From NCBI GenBank assembly GCA_027596945.1, contig JADGJH010000855.1:1-13760 (forward strand): DNA of 13,760 nucleotides. The letters are read 5' to 3'. The notes beneath the pieces were generated by a model. That model was not told the origin of the DNA, ran no database searches, and worked only from the letters and a program-made list of their open reading frames with translations. This document shows positions 1 to 8,872 of this stretch, in pieces (position 1 is the first letter of the stretch; every line of letters begins with the position of its first letter). The translations under genes were made by a program, and so were the position numbers. The stretch comes from Physocladia obscura (lineage: Eukaryota; Chytridiomycota; Chytridiomycetes; Chytridiales; Chytriomycetaceae).

Positions 1-63
1 AATCTGAATCTGCAACTCTTGCCACTAATAAAACCTTTTATATACAGACCTCGGGGATTTAAT

Positions 64-83
64 TAAAAAAAAAAAAAAAAAAA
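64..83. repeat. Poly-A tract in presumed intron or upstream region
   Basis: About 19-20 consecutive A residues follow AATT. No frame is open through bases 1-128 and no usable donor precedes the tract, so this edge is probably intronic or 5' non-coding. Confidence 0.7.
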
Positions 84-128
84 GACTTTCATGTATTATT
101 TACTTTTTGTTTTCTTAAAAATAACCAG

Positions 129-911
129 CTATGAAAGATTTTTCTATTGCTCTGTCAGAAGCTGGGCCGAATGAACAACAGATAGTATTACCGCCGCCAA
201 AACCATCTCGAAAGGCACAACAAATCTCATCTCCAGCGACTTCACAACTGCCATTATCACTTTCAAGCTCGGTCGAGAAACCATCTGTTGCTGCTAGATT
301 GGCAGCTGTGGCAGCAAAAGAGCACAATGGCGCATCACCTGCACCTCTGCGTGAACCTTCACGACAACAACCTCAACATGCATATAGATCATCATTATCA
401 ATATACCCATTAAAACCGAGGTACAAACCGCATTCAATAATCCCACTGTCGAAAGTTAAGTCAAACGTAGGAGCAACATTGTCTGGGACAATTCCTATTG
501 ACAATTTAAAAAAAGGCGTGTATGTGTTTATTTGGGACAATACGACTTCAGTATTGCTACCAAAGATTGTTTCATTCCGTATCGGACTTGTTACGACGGC
601 GCTTGTTGCTGCCACTGGTAGCTCCTTGGCAGCTGATTCTGTTGATTATGAAGTCAGTTCTCCGGTTGTTCTTGGTGCTAATTCTGGTTTAGCTCTTGAA
701 AATGGTGAGTTTGTGGCTGCGCACAAAGAATAACAGTCTCTTTGTAGTAAATGTTGATTGGTTTGGCGACTGCTGGATTAGAAAGAAAAAGAAGAAAAAA
801 ATTTTCAGGGTTTTAGAATACTGATATGATACTCACCTGAACCCTTGTTTCCAATTTGTCTTTACAGCAGTTTTCAATGTGAATGGGACAGATAAAAAAA
901 TTGTTTTTTGA
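129..911 (+). CDS. C-terminal part of a GOLD-like domain protein (5'-partial, 2 exons)
   Basis: Exons 129-704 and 868-911 are joined by a 163-nt intron (donor GTGAGT at 705, acceptor TTTACAG ending at 867). Splicing replaces the unspliced tail with a short one ending NGTDKKIVF and TGA at 909-911. The first residues (MKDFSIALSEAGPNEQQIVL) resemble the middle strands of a GOLD beta-sandwich. The later segment around GVYVFIWDNTTS followed by LPKIVSFRIGL resembles its last strands, as in Sec14/TMED-type GOLD domains, which act in lipid or cargo binding at membranes. The first GOLD strand is missing. A splice acceptor (CCAG at 125-128) lies directly before the exon and an in-frame TAA is at 122-124, so I infer an upstream exon outside the window rather than a start at ATG 131, although that ATG is possible. 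Between the two strand blocks lie about 80 residues of Pro/Ser/Ala/Gln-rich, probably disordered sequence. The domain call is by pattern only. Confidence 0.6.
705..867 (+). other. Spliceosomal intron in the GOLD-like gene
   Basis: A perfect GTGAGT donor and a pyrimidine-rich TTTGTCTTTACAG acceptor bound 163 nt. An alternative acceptor CAG ends at 870 and would remove one residue; both keep the same downstream frame. It is two to three times longer than the other introns inferred in the window. Confidence 0.6.
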
Positions 912-3261
912 CAAATGACAAATATTTAAACGGAAATTCTGGAACTACTGGCCTGCTGCCGACAGCTTATTCTGCATCAAACCCATAGGAATCCATCAAC
1001 ATCCTGATCCATTTCTCTGGTGAATTATTTAAGCATGTATGGAGGGATAAAGTACTAGATCCATTGCAAAACAACTGTTTTTAAATTAGAATTTTGCTTT
1101 ATGCATGTATGGATACTTTTGTATGTTTGGCATCCATATTCAAAGCCACAGTTTGACAGTAGGCTATGGAAGTGTGTGTTTCTGATGTAAGTTACAATTC
1201 TGCTCCATCTCCAAAAAACATACTGTAATTATATCAAAGTTTTATTCAATATGAACTTCAGAAGTAGGTGTATGCATCTTTTGCAATACCTATCACAGTT
1301 TCTACCATTTAGAGGACTCTCAAGCAACTCAGATATTCACAAAAGCAGGCAATAATCAAAAAATATATATCCTTTATTTGGCTGAAATACTGCAAATACT
1401 AGAGCAGCAGGATGCAATAAAATTTAGCTAGCACCATATCAGTGTTGGAGCTGCATAGAGTCATTATACAAGCTCAAATGGAGGAAAACAGAATTGTCAA
1501 TAAAAACATATTTTTATCCCAAAAACTTTGTCACTTATACAAATAAACACTGGGCCTCTAACAATTGGGAATTACAAACCAGAGCAATTGTTATTTGCCA
1601 ATGAAGCAGCTGTGAACAAAAAAACATAGGAACCTCTATGCGTGGGCTGGAATTCAAGCAGAACATGTTGATCTGTTTGTCTGTGGGAAAGTAGATTCAC
1701 TTGTGAGTGCACTGTACTTAAGGGTGTTGAATCCTGTAGAGGCAAATGCACTTGAACTATTGGAATTGGCACAATAAAGTAATTTGTAAAAAAATCTTGC
1801 AACTGATGGAACAGAGTTTTTTTTTCATGTCAAAGTGTTATAAATTAGATCATTAATCTAATTTTTCTCAAAGAATCTAGAAATTTCTCAAGCCTTCTAT
1901 TAACTGCAAGAACCCAAAAACAATTCAACCATTTTTTTTTCTAAGTGTCTTTTATTCTTTTCCTTTCTTTTTCTTTCCACTTCAAACCCAACTCTTTTGT
2001 TTCTTTATTTTGAGTCTTATCAAATAAAAACAAAGTCTTTATTAAATATTCAACTTCAACATTAACTTATACTCTATTCTCAAACTCTTATCATTTAGTT
2101 CTGAGATATAAAGGATTGAATTAATTAACTCAAGCCACTACAGCTACCAGGAAATTTTCTATTATTTTCCACAACTTATGCTTGTTCCCCAGCTTCACAC
2201 AGCATTTTACTTCACAAAAGCTATTTGTGTAGAAATAAAGAGCACTTACAGTATGAAGATCAACCAGATGCAAGTTATGAAGTTTGTATGTTGATTGACA
2301 AAAAATCTGCTTAAGCTTGTTTTTCTCATACAAATTATATTTTACTATATTGCATTTGTACAAATTCAAAAAAATAATTCACAATCATTTTCTTAATGGA
2401 AATGAAATTATGTATGCCATCAACAGCTGGTCAGGGCTGGTTAGGCTTGTTGATGGCACATCGCATAATTGTTTTTTATTACATTCAGTTTTATTGACTT
2501 GTCACTGTCTTTAGTTTTCCAACACATTGCATAAAATTTTTTATTGTAAGAACTTTCACACAGTATTATGGTTTTCTTTGTTAGTCTTAGCTTTAGATTC
2601 AAGGAAATCCTTAATTTTGGCTTGTTTGTGGCCAGTACGTAAATATCTATAAAATTGCAATGTAAATGTGGTGAGTGTGTATCTCCTCTGTTTGACTTCT
2701 GTGACATTTTTTTGATGACTATCCTCAATCCCAAAACAAACATCTTATGGCTGGAAAGTGGCTGAAAATTACTTAAATTGTTTTTAAGTTCTTGAAATAG
2801 TTGAAGGCTTAAGAAAATTCTAGAAAATTCTAGAAGAAAATTAGATTGAATATCTAATTTACATAACAGACTACAGTTGCCATTTCTTCATTCTTTGTAA
2901 ATACATTAAATAATATGAATAGTGAATTTATAACTTGATTATTATTTTTTGTTAATAATAAACTAAATGTGAAAGTTATCATTTGTGTGGGAATAAAAAT
3001 GATATTCAAGTTTATTTTGGTTTTGTCTGATGTATTCTACCACAGAGTAATGCAAACTTCAACAGACTTCTCAGTCATTTTTAACGCTATGAAATTGAAT
3101 AGTTTTTGCAATTTAAGTGAAAATGTTAGATTTATTGCTAAGTATGTGTTGTTATACAAGCTGAATATAGACAAGTGTAAATTGGAAATATATAAATTCA
3201 AGAATGGGGATAAAATTGTTTTAACTTTATCTTTCACATTTGAATAATTTTTTTTTTTCTT
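912..3261. other. AT-rich gene-free region between convergent genes
   Basis: About 2.35 kb lie between the 3' ends of the GOLD-like gene and the polyproline gene. Open frames here are short, rich in Phe/Leu/Lys/Asn from AT content, and lack convincing splice-linked partners. I see local oddities only: a repeated GCATGTATGG (about 1033 and 1103), a short tandem TTCTAGAAAA-type repeat at about 2815-2837, and the inverted repeat at 2415-2458. A decayed mobile element is possible, but no recognisable transposase or reverse transcriptase motif remains. Confidence 0.55.
2415..2458. repeat. 11-bp perfect inverted repeat (stem-loop capable)
   Basis: TGCCATCAACA at 2415-2425 is the exact reverse complement of TGTTGATGGCA at 2448-2458. 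The 22-nt spacer between them is GC-richer than the surrounding DNA and contains two CTGGT-like boxes. As RNA it would form an 11-bp stem extendable by one G-U pair. It lies in the gene-free region, so it could be a transposon footprint, a structured RNA element or chance. Confidence 0.6.
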
Positions 3262-3854
3262 TCAGAAATTGGTTTTGTCATAAAGATTGTAGCACAAAAG
3301 TTTTTGAGGCATGAAATTGAGCAGCTCTATGTTATGTGTATCCTGGCGCATTCCGTTCCACATGACATCCCACGATGGTACTTCAAAAAACAAATGAAAG
3401 GGCCTTCCATTCAATTGAAACACAGGCGGAGGTTCCAAGCAAGCTTCTTTTGAAGATTCAGCAAAATAATTCACTTCGAACGGCAGACCAACAACATAAT
3501 TTCGCTTCAATGAGTTTTTTCCTGGTTTCACTGTAGTCCCTCGAAATGGAGCAGGAACAGCATGAACGATGGGTGGAGGCGGCGGTGGTGGTGGTTGCGA
3601 TGGTGGAGACGGAAGAGGTTGGTGTCCATCGACTTGTAAGCAGAGATCCAAAAGAGAACCAGTACTAGTGGGAGAGACTGTTAGCAAGTGTGAAAAAGAG
3701 CTCATATCATCAGATGGCAGGCTCCTCTTCGTGGTGTCCTGTATTGATAATAAAAACAAATCAGAAATTTTGCATCAGTTTCGACGAAAAAAGACAACTC
3801 AATTACCTTAAGGCCAACTCCAGAGTCTCGTCGGTCATCACCAATGTAAATTTT
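3262..3854 (-). CDS. Unknown protein with polyproline tract
   Basis: I model exon 3807-3854 spliced to 3262-3738 across a 68-nt intron (donor GTAATT at 3806, acceptor AATACAG before 3738), about 174 codons, stop TGA at 3262-3264. The first modelled exon has no ATG. It follows a CAG acceptor, so either further upstream exons were missed, or translation starts at the internal ATG at 3705 (MSSFSHLLTVS...), giving about 147 residues. The protein has a Ser/Thr-rich start, a run of eight prolines within PPSQPPPPPPPP (encoded around 3568-3600) that could bind SH3, WW or profilin-type partners, and a more folded-looking C-terminal half with many aromatics (NGRPFHLFFEVPSWDVMWNG). I do not recognise the family. 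It is divergent from the methyltransferase pair and convergent with the GOLD-like gene. The C-terminal half has balanced composition unlike the AT-rich flanks, which supports real coding. Confidence 0.5.
3739..3806 (-). other. Probable intron in the polyproline gene
   Basis: Reading the - strand, CTTAAG is followed by GTAATT, then 68 nt ending in a T-rich stretch and CAATACAG. Removing it joins two open segments in phase 0. The size matches the other short introns of the window. Confidence 0.5.
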
Positions 3855-4533
3855 CTGCTTTAGGGTTTAATAAACAATTTTCTATCAGCACTTCTGATTT
3901 GTGCATCCAGCTAGTATCTTGTATATCTATTCTTCTAAATCTAATAGTTTGTGCACTTTATTTTCAATTCATTAAGTAATTGATGTTGGGAGAAGTTAAA
4001 TCCTCCATTGTTTATTAGATATTTTTAGAAAATCAAGAATAGACAAAAAGAAATTTGTCTATTGTGAATAATAGTTGCTGCACAATTCAGTTCATAGGCA
4101 CATAAGGATTAGTCCAATGGTTTTGCATAATTTCTTTGGATTTAAATGTTGAATTCATGATTTGAAAGAACTTGAAATAAAGTTGAACTGAATTTGACTT
4201 CAACTAGATTTCAACTTGAAATCAGCTGGATATTATCTTAAATTTTTTGTTACACAACTTTCGATCTTTCGATACATCAATAAATTAACTGCTGACGAAA
4301 TAAATTCAGGCACGCATACAAAAATGCCAAAAAGACATTGTTCTGCATTCAACGCCAATTTTCGTGTCTATAAAAACAAATTTGTTCGAACAAACTCTTT
4401 TGTTGATCTGATTGAAGAACGTGGGGGGGTGTCTGTGTTGTCAATTTAGGGTTATAAGTTTATGGTAACTTTTTGAAAATTTATGAAACGTAACAATAAT
4501 TGCAAAAAAAAAAAAAAGCAACGCCATAAAGAA
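3855..4533. other. Intergenic region upstream of the first methyltransferase
   Basis: AT-rich sequence between divergent genes, presumably holding both promoters. It includes a 14-bp perfect palindrome TTTGTTCGAACAAA at 4381-4394 and a run of 14 A residues just upstream of the methyltransferase start (4504-4517). An open frame at 4216-4449 exists but has no recognisable domain and no paralogous counterpart upstream of the second methyltransferase, so I do not call it a gene. Confidence 0.5.
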
Positions 4534-5734
4534 ATGGGGCCACGTCAGTCAAAGCTACTCAAGAACCAGCTGTCAAAGCCAATTGAAGCTGCCAATCACG
4601 CCGAATTTACAAATCTCGACTTCGCAAATTCCCGCGACGATTTTCAACCAGCATCGCCAAAATCAATGTCCAGCGCTCCTCCTCTAAACGCAACTGGGAG
4701 CATCAAGACACTTCCTGCTCCCCATATTGACAAATTACAAGCCAAAGTATGGAACCCAAACAGCGCTGACTCCTGGGATGCAGACATGCGCGGATACCAC
4801 TCTGTCGAAGAGAGTGACTATGCACTTCCAAGCGACGAAATTGAGCAAAACCGTTTGGAGACGCAGCATTACCTTCTGCGGGCCATGTTTAATGGGTATG
4901 ATTGATCGCAAAAAAAAGACTATTTTGTTGACCGTTTTACATATGCTCTATTTAGAGACATTGTTTGTTCTGAAGTAAAAGAATTGGTCAAAAAAGCTGG
5001 GACCAAAGTACTTGATGTTGGTTGTGCGAAAGGATTCTGGCTGGACAGCGTTAGAAAAGAATATCCCTTAAGTGAATATTATGGTGTCGACATTGCAGAA
5101 AGCTTGGCGACAGAAGCTTCGCCAGAGCATAACGTCACCATCAAGTTTGGAAACGTTTTGGAAGGTCTCCCTTGTGAGTTTTTATTTTATTTTTGAATTT
5201 TAGTAATTTTCAACGTAAATTTTTTCAGATGAGGACAACACGTTTGATTATACTCATCAACGACTGCTTGTCTTCGGTATGCCAAAGGAAAAGTATCCAG
5301 AGGCGCTCAAAGAGCTCATTCGTGTTACAAAAGCAGGCGGCTGGATCGAATTGATTGAAGTAGACATTATGGCGTATAAAGCTGGCCCATATTCTAAACA
5401 GTTGAGTCAGGCAATGCTTGGCGCAATGCAAGCTCGTGGTCTTGATTGTTATGCGGCCACAAATTTGGAATGGCATGCAAGAGATGTTAGAGCTCATATT
5501 TCCAACCAACAAATTAAGACAGTTCATTTACCCTTCAATGACAACACAAACCTGGGACGACTGAGTGGTCCCAATAGCAAAAATGTTTTTCTTGCCTTGG
5601 AGGATTGGATGCATAAGGCAATGGGTGTTTCACGCGAAGAATTTCGTGAACTTGTGGAAAATTGTTTTGTTGAGTGGGCTGAGTACAAGACATTTTGGCA
5701 AGTACGTGCATTGTATTTTCAGGTTAAAAAATGA
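4534..5734 (+). CDS. SAM-dependent methyltransferase, paralogue 1 (3 exons)
   Basis: Exons 4534-4895, 4956-5173 and 5229-5734 give 361 residues. This is a class I Rossmann-fold methyltransferase of the fungal small-molecule/secondary-metabolism type; the substrate cannot be told from sequence. Residues 1-75 are disordered. A conserved lead-in (WNPNSADSW, RGYHSVEESDYALPSDEIEQ) is typical of this fungal family. SAM-binding motif I is VLDVGCAKGFW (about 139-149), with Ala where the second Gly of DxGxGxG usually sits. The ribose-binding acid is D166 in YYGVDIAES. LPYEDNTFDYTHQRLLVFGMP and KELIRVTKAGGWIELIEVD form the later Rossmann strands. I chose ATG 4534 because the paralogue starts with the matching MGPxQS. 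The upstream in-frame ATG at 4483 would add a lysine-rich stretch encoded by a poly-A run. Tandem with paralogue 2, same strand, 385 bp apart. Confidence 0.9.
4896..4955 (+). other. Intron 1 of methyltransferase 1
   Basis: Donor GTATGA and acceptor ATTTAG give 60 nt, splitting a Gly codon after its second base (GG|A). It lies at exactly the same place as intron 1 of paralogue 2. Confidence 0.9.
5174..5228 (+). other. Intron 2 of methyltransferase 1
   Basis: Donor GTGAGT and acceptor TTTTTTCAG give 55 nt, splitting a Tyr codon after its first base (T|AT). The spliced product reads EGLPYEDNTFDY, the expected family motif. The nearer TTTTAG at about 5209-5212 would not restore it. Confidence 0.9.
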
Positions 5735-6119
5735 GAAGCTATCTTAATTTCTAAGAAGCTGCTGAAAATTTTAAATTACGGGGATTATTTGGAGTATTTT
5801 ATTTTTCAATTTTTTTTCGAAACAAGATTTGTTGTTTGAGAAAAATGAAAGAAATTATTTTGATTATCTTTCAATTCCTGCAGTGAAATTCTTGCTTTCA
5901 ATTTGATTAATCCTTAATAACAATTATTTTTCGTGTAATTCATGAGTTTGGCCCGCGTTTCTCTATACAGTAGCATTTCTTTTTTTGGGAGGGGATTTAT
6001 CAAAGTGTGTTTGTTAACGTCAAACTCGACATTCCAACAGAATGATGTCATGTGATCTGAACACCATGAAATCTTCAAGAAAAAAAATTTGTTTATTCCA
6101 TTGATTTAGCAAATTAAAG
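5735..6119. other. Spacer between the methyltransferase paralogues
   Basis: 385 bp of AT-rich sequence containing the 3' end of copy 1 and the promoter of copy 2. I see no open frame, no hairpin terminator and no obvious similarity to the region upstream of copy 1, so the flanking DNA of the duplication has been lost or has diverged. Confidence 0.6.
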
Positions 6120-7272
6120 ATGGGGCCCCATCAGTCGACAATCATTAAGAACGCGTTTTCAAAACCAATACTTCAAGTCAACGACGCGCCCAAGGTTGAG
6201 TCTTTCTCGCCAAGACCTTCAACGTCACAAACTCCAAAACCCCCAAGTGTCAAACTTCCGACTCCCCAAATTGACAGATTGCAGGCCAAAGTTTGGAATC
6301 CCAACAGCCCGGATTCTTGGGAACCAGAAATGCGCGGATATCATTCTGTGGAAGACAGCGATTATGCCCTTCCGAGCGATGCAATCGAGCAGAATCGTTT
6401 GAATACGCAGCACTTTCTTTTTCGGGCCATGTTTCACGGGTATGAACTTTGAAAATAGCATAAAAATATTACTCTAATCGCAAATTAGAGACATTGTTTG
6501 CCCTGGAGCAAAAGAGTTGGTCAAGCAAGCTGGTACAAAAGTTTTGGATGTGGGTTGCGCGAAAGGATACTGGTTGGAAAGTGTCAGAAAAGAAAACCCG
6601 CTGAGTGAATACCATGGTGTTGATATTGCGGAAAGTTTAGTAACTGAACCTTCGGTAGAGAATGAAATAATGATCAAATTTGGAAATGTTTTAGAGGGCC
6701 TTCCATGTGAGCAAAATGTTCGGTTTGTTGCATAAAATTTGACTTTTTGTTTGAATGAAATTGCAGATGAGGATAGTACATTTGATTACGTCCACCAGCG
6801 CTTGCTTGTCCTTGGAATGCCAAAAGATCGATATCCAGACGCCTTAAAAGAGTTAATTCGGGTGACAAAGCCAGGTGGCTGGATCGAGCTGATAGAGGTG
6901 GATGTCATGGTATACAAAGCTGGTCCATATTCCAAGCAGCTAAGTCAAGCTATACTTGGCGCAATGCAGGCACGAGGCTTGGATTGCTACGCTGGTACCA
7001 ATCTGGAATGGTACGCAAGCAAAGTGGATACCAATATTTCCAATAAAGGAATCAAGATCGCGCACATTAGATACAACGATGAAACACCAGTGGGAAGATT
7101 AAGCGGACCAAATGGCAAAGCAACCTTTCTTGCAATGGAAGACTGGATGCACAAGACAATGGGTATCACTCGAGAGGAATATCGTGAGCTTATTGACAAC
7201 TGTTTTGAAGAGTGGGCTGAATACAAGTCATTTTGGCAAGTGTGCACTTTATATTTTCAAGTGAAAAAGTGA
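6120..7272 (+). CDS. SAM-dependent methyltransferase, paralogue 2 (3 exons)
   Basis: Exons 6120-6439, 6489-6706 and 6767-7272 give 347 residues. The architecture matches paralogue 1: a shorter disordered N-terminus (Pro/Ser-rich, about 1-55), the QAKVWNPNSPDSW and RGYHSVEDSDYALPSDAIEQ lead-in, motif I VLDVGCAKGYW (about 125-135), acidic D152 in YHGVDIAES, then LPYEDSTFDYVHQRLLV and VTKPGGWIELIEVDV. Over the last 151 residues I count 38 differences from paralogue 1 (about 75% identity), while synonymous positions differ widely, so the duplication is not recent. The divergent N-terminus and the varied stretch around 5476-5570 / 7014-7110 are where substrate choice may differ. The start at ATG 6120 is supported by the shared MGPxQS opening. 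An AATAAA signal sits 17 nt after the stop. Confidence 0.91.
6440..6488 (+). other. Intron 1 of methyltransferase 2
   Basis: Donor GTATGA and acceptor AAATTAG give 49 nt, the shortest intron in the window. Phase and position equal those of intron 1 in paralogue 1, but apart from the donor the sequence is unlike it. Confidence 0.9.
6707..6766 (+). other. Intron 2 of methyltransferase 2
   Basis: Donor GTGAGC and acceptor ATTGCAG give 60 nt, splitting the same Tyr codon as in paralogue 1. Confidence 0.9.
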
Positions 7273-7288
7273 TTCAATTGGGTAACTC

Positions 7289-7294
7289 AATAAA
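7289..7294 (+). promoter_or_regulatory. Polyadenylation signal AATAAA
   Basis: An exact AATAAA lies 17 nt downstream of the methyltransferase 2 stop codon, a plausible position for 3' end formation. Confidence 0.45.
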
Positions 7295-7415
7295 TATGAA
7301 TACGTTTGACCTCCCATCACCGCACGCTCTTCCCTAACGGGAAACTACACTGTTTTTCAAAAGTGAAAGTGATCTTTTCCACTGTGGCCCTAATAAAATT
7401 GTCCAGCCTTGAATG

Positions 7416-7545
7416 ATGACGGAAATGACTGTGAGAACAATGGGTGATTGTTTTATTTACAAAAAAAATACGCAGTACGTACTTGATCATTCAACTAAGA
7501 ACAATGACCGAAAATGGCTGTGAAAACACTGGAAAACTGTTTTTA
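7416..7545. repeat. Imperfect direct duplication of about 42 bp
   Basis: ATGACGGAAATGACTGTGAG at 7416 and ATGACCGAAAATGGCTGTGA at 7504 begin two segments that align over about 42 bp with roughly nine differences, both ending in TTGTTTTA/CTGTTTTTA. The second copy is open for about 48 codons; the first is broken by a stop. This may be a remnant of a small duplicated exon or repeat. Confidence 0.4.
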
Positions 7546-8359
7546 ACGTACTCATTTGGAAGCTTTGGAAGCATCCTTCTGAAAATTATAACAGGTTGTC
7601 ATTTTGTGCAATTCAACGTTTATTTCAAAAAACTTCTTATCCAATATTAAAAGTATGAAGTCAGCTGTTCCATCCACAAGCGTTCAAATATTTTAAGTCT
7701 CTTTAAGACCATTCTTCCTTTTTGGATGCCTTTGAGTACACTGGGCATGTTTTTGATCAAGGAACCATTTGGAGTAAGCAACCAGTCCCCACTATTGTTG
7801 CTTTCTTTTCAGAAATAAGCTTTGCTATAGCTGCTTGTAGATTTTTGTACTGTGTATTTGTGGTTGGAGTTACAATGTTTCTGATCTATTTTTTTCATCA
7901 CAGCAAGAGCAAAGAATAGAAAAACACATTTTTAAAGACCACATATCCTGTTGAATGAAGACAATTTGATATTGGATGAGAAAATAAGTTCTTGATTTAA
8001 ATTCATTTATTGGATTACTCCATTTTTTCTAACATACTATAAAAATGCAGTCATTTTTCAGATCCTAATGCCTCTTGGTAGGTTGACCCTGAAAGTAATG
8101 TGTAGTTGCAAAAATGTCAAATTCTCATTCATGTCTGTTTTATTTAAGCAAACAAAAAAGCCAAACTACAAGGTGAATGCAAAAAACAAAAACCTGATGT
8201 ATCAATCTCTCAATACAACAAACAGCTGCCTACTAGTCATGTGAGATTCAAATTATGAACATCTATAATTGTATCTGTAAAAGAATGACTCTGAATGTAA
8301 ATTTGCTGATGCTGTTGACCTTGCTGTTGATTCTTCCTGCATCAGTTGCATTGAATTTT

Positions 8360-8740
8360 GAATCTCATAATGATAATGATAAGGACAACCATGAAGGTAA
8401 AAGTACAGAAAGAGGAAGGACAGAACTATAGTGCAAAAGAAGTCATCAACAATAACAAAAACAGCAGTGATGCCAACAGTGATAAGGAAAAAAGTAGAAG
8501 AGGGAAACTTTTACAAGATTGAGAAAAATTGCAGAATAGATACTACCAAAACCTAGTTTACCAAGATGGCAAGAACAATAACAACAACAGCAGCAATAGT
8601 GAGGACAGTGGAGGTGACATCATCCTCATCAGTGGTAAAAAATCACAGTCAACATGAGACAACAGATGCTGCTGAGAAAAGAATAAAATACCTTCACAAG
8701 AAATCTTTTTTGAGGCACAATAATGTTGCTGGTGAAGATT
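8360..8740 (+). pseudogene. Possible decayed Asn/Ser/Asp-rich coding or cryptic simple sequence
   Basis: Short open stretches in different frames each read as low-complexity hydrophilic peptide: SHNDNDKDNHEGKSTERG (from 8363), EVINNNKNSSDANSDKEKS (from 8439) and KNNNNNSSNSEDSGGD (from about 8572). Stops and frame changes separate them. The zone is built on degenerate AAC, AGC and GAT triplets. An overlapping + frame from ATG 8566 to about 8739 encodes about 57 residues, starting MARTITTTAAIV. Either an Asn-rich protein gene decayed here or trinucleotide expansion made it by itself; I cannot decide. Confidence 0.25.
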
Positions 8741-8872
8741 GATGAGGATTCTTTTCTTTGCGGAAGGGCATTTTGAAGGATTGCTTTTATTCAACGCATG
8801 AGTGGGCAAGAACAAAAACAGAGCAAGTGAGTGTACGGTAGGGGGGAAATTCCGTTTCCTTTTTGTCTCGCT

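Larger units (their letters stand above)
7273..8872. other. Intergenic region between methyltransferase 2 and the unknown basic protein gene
   Basis: 1.6 kb between convergent genes. It holds a 42-bp imperfect duplication (7416-7456 and 7504-7545), a short open frame at 7722-7919 with two hydrophobic stretches but no other support, and an Asn/Ser/Asp-rich zone at about 8360-8740. I see no complete gene. Confidence 0.5.

Noticed and set aside
960..1080. Fragments reminiscent of a transposase end (segments with W, H and D residues in a + frame)
   Set aside because: Only about 20 residues between stops, with no DDE/D spacing or recognisable signature.
1572..1802. - strand open frame of about 76 codons
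   Set aside because: No domain, no splice partners and no paralogue; fits chance in a long gene-free stretch.
4381..4394. 14-bp palindrome TTTGTTCGAACAAA as a possible T-loop of a tRNA
   Set aside because: No acceptor, D-arm or anticodon-arm pairing is present around it; only a plain palindrome.
4216..4449. + strand open frame upstream of methyltransferase 1
   Set aside because: No recognisable motif, AT-rich composition and no equivalent upstream of the second copy.
4483..4533. N-terminal extension of methyltransferase 1 from an upstream in-frame ATG, giving a lysine-rich leader
   Set aside because: The lysines come from a poly-A run and the paralogue has no counterpart; both proteins align from MGPxQS.
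7722..7919. Short + strand open frame with hydrophobic stretches that could be membrane segments
   Set aside because: Hydrophobic runs arise from T-rich codons; no supporting splice sites or start context.
8558..8815. - strand open frame ending in a polyleucine run
   Set aside because: It is the reverse strand of the AAC/AGC triplet-rich zone.
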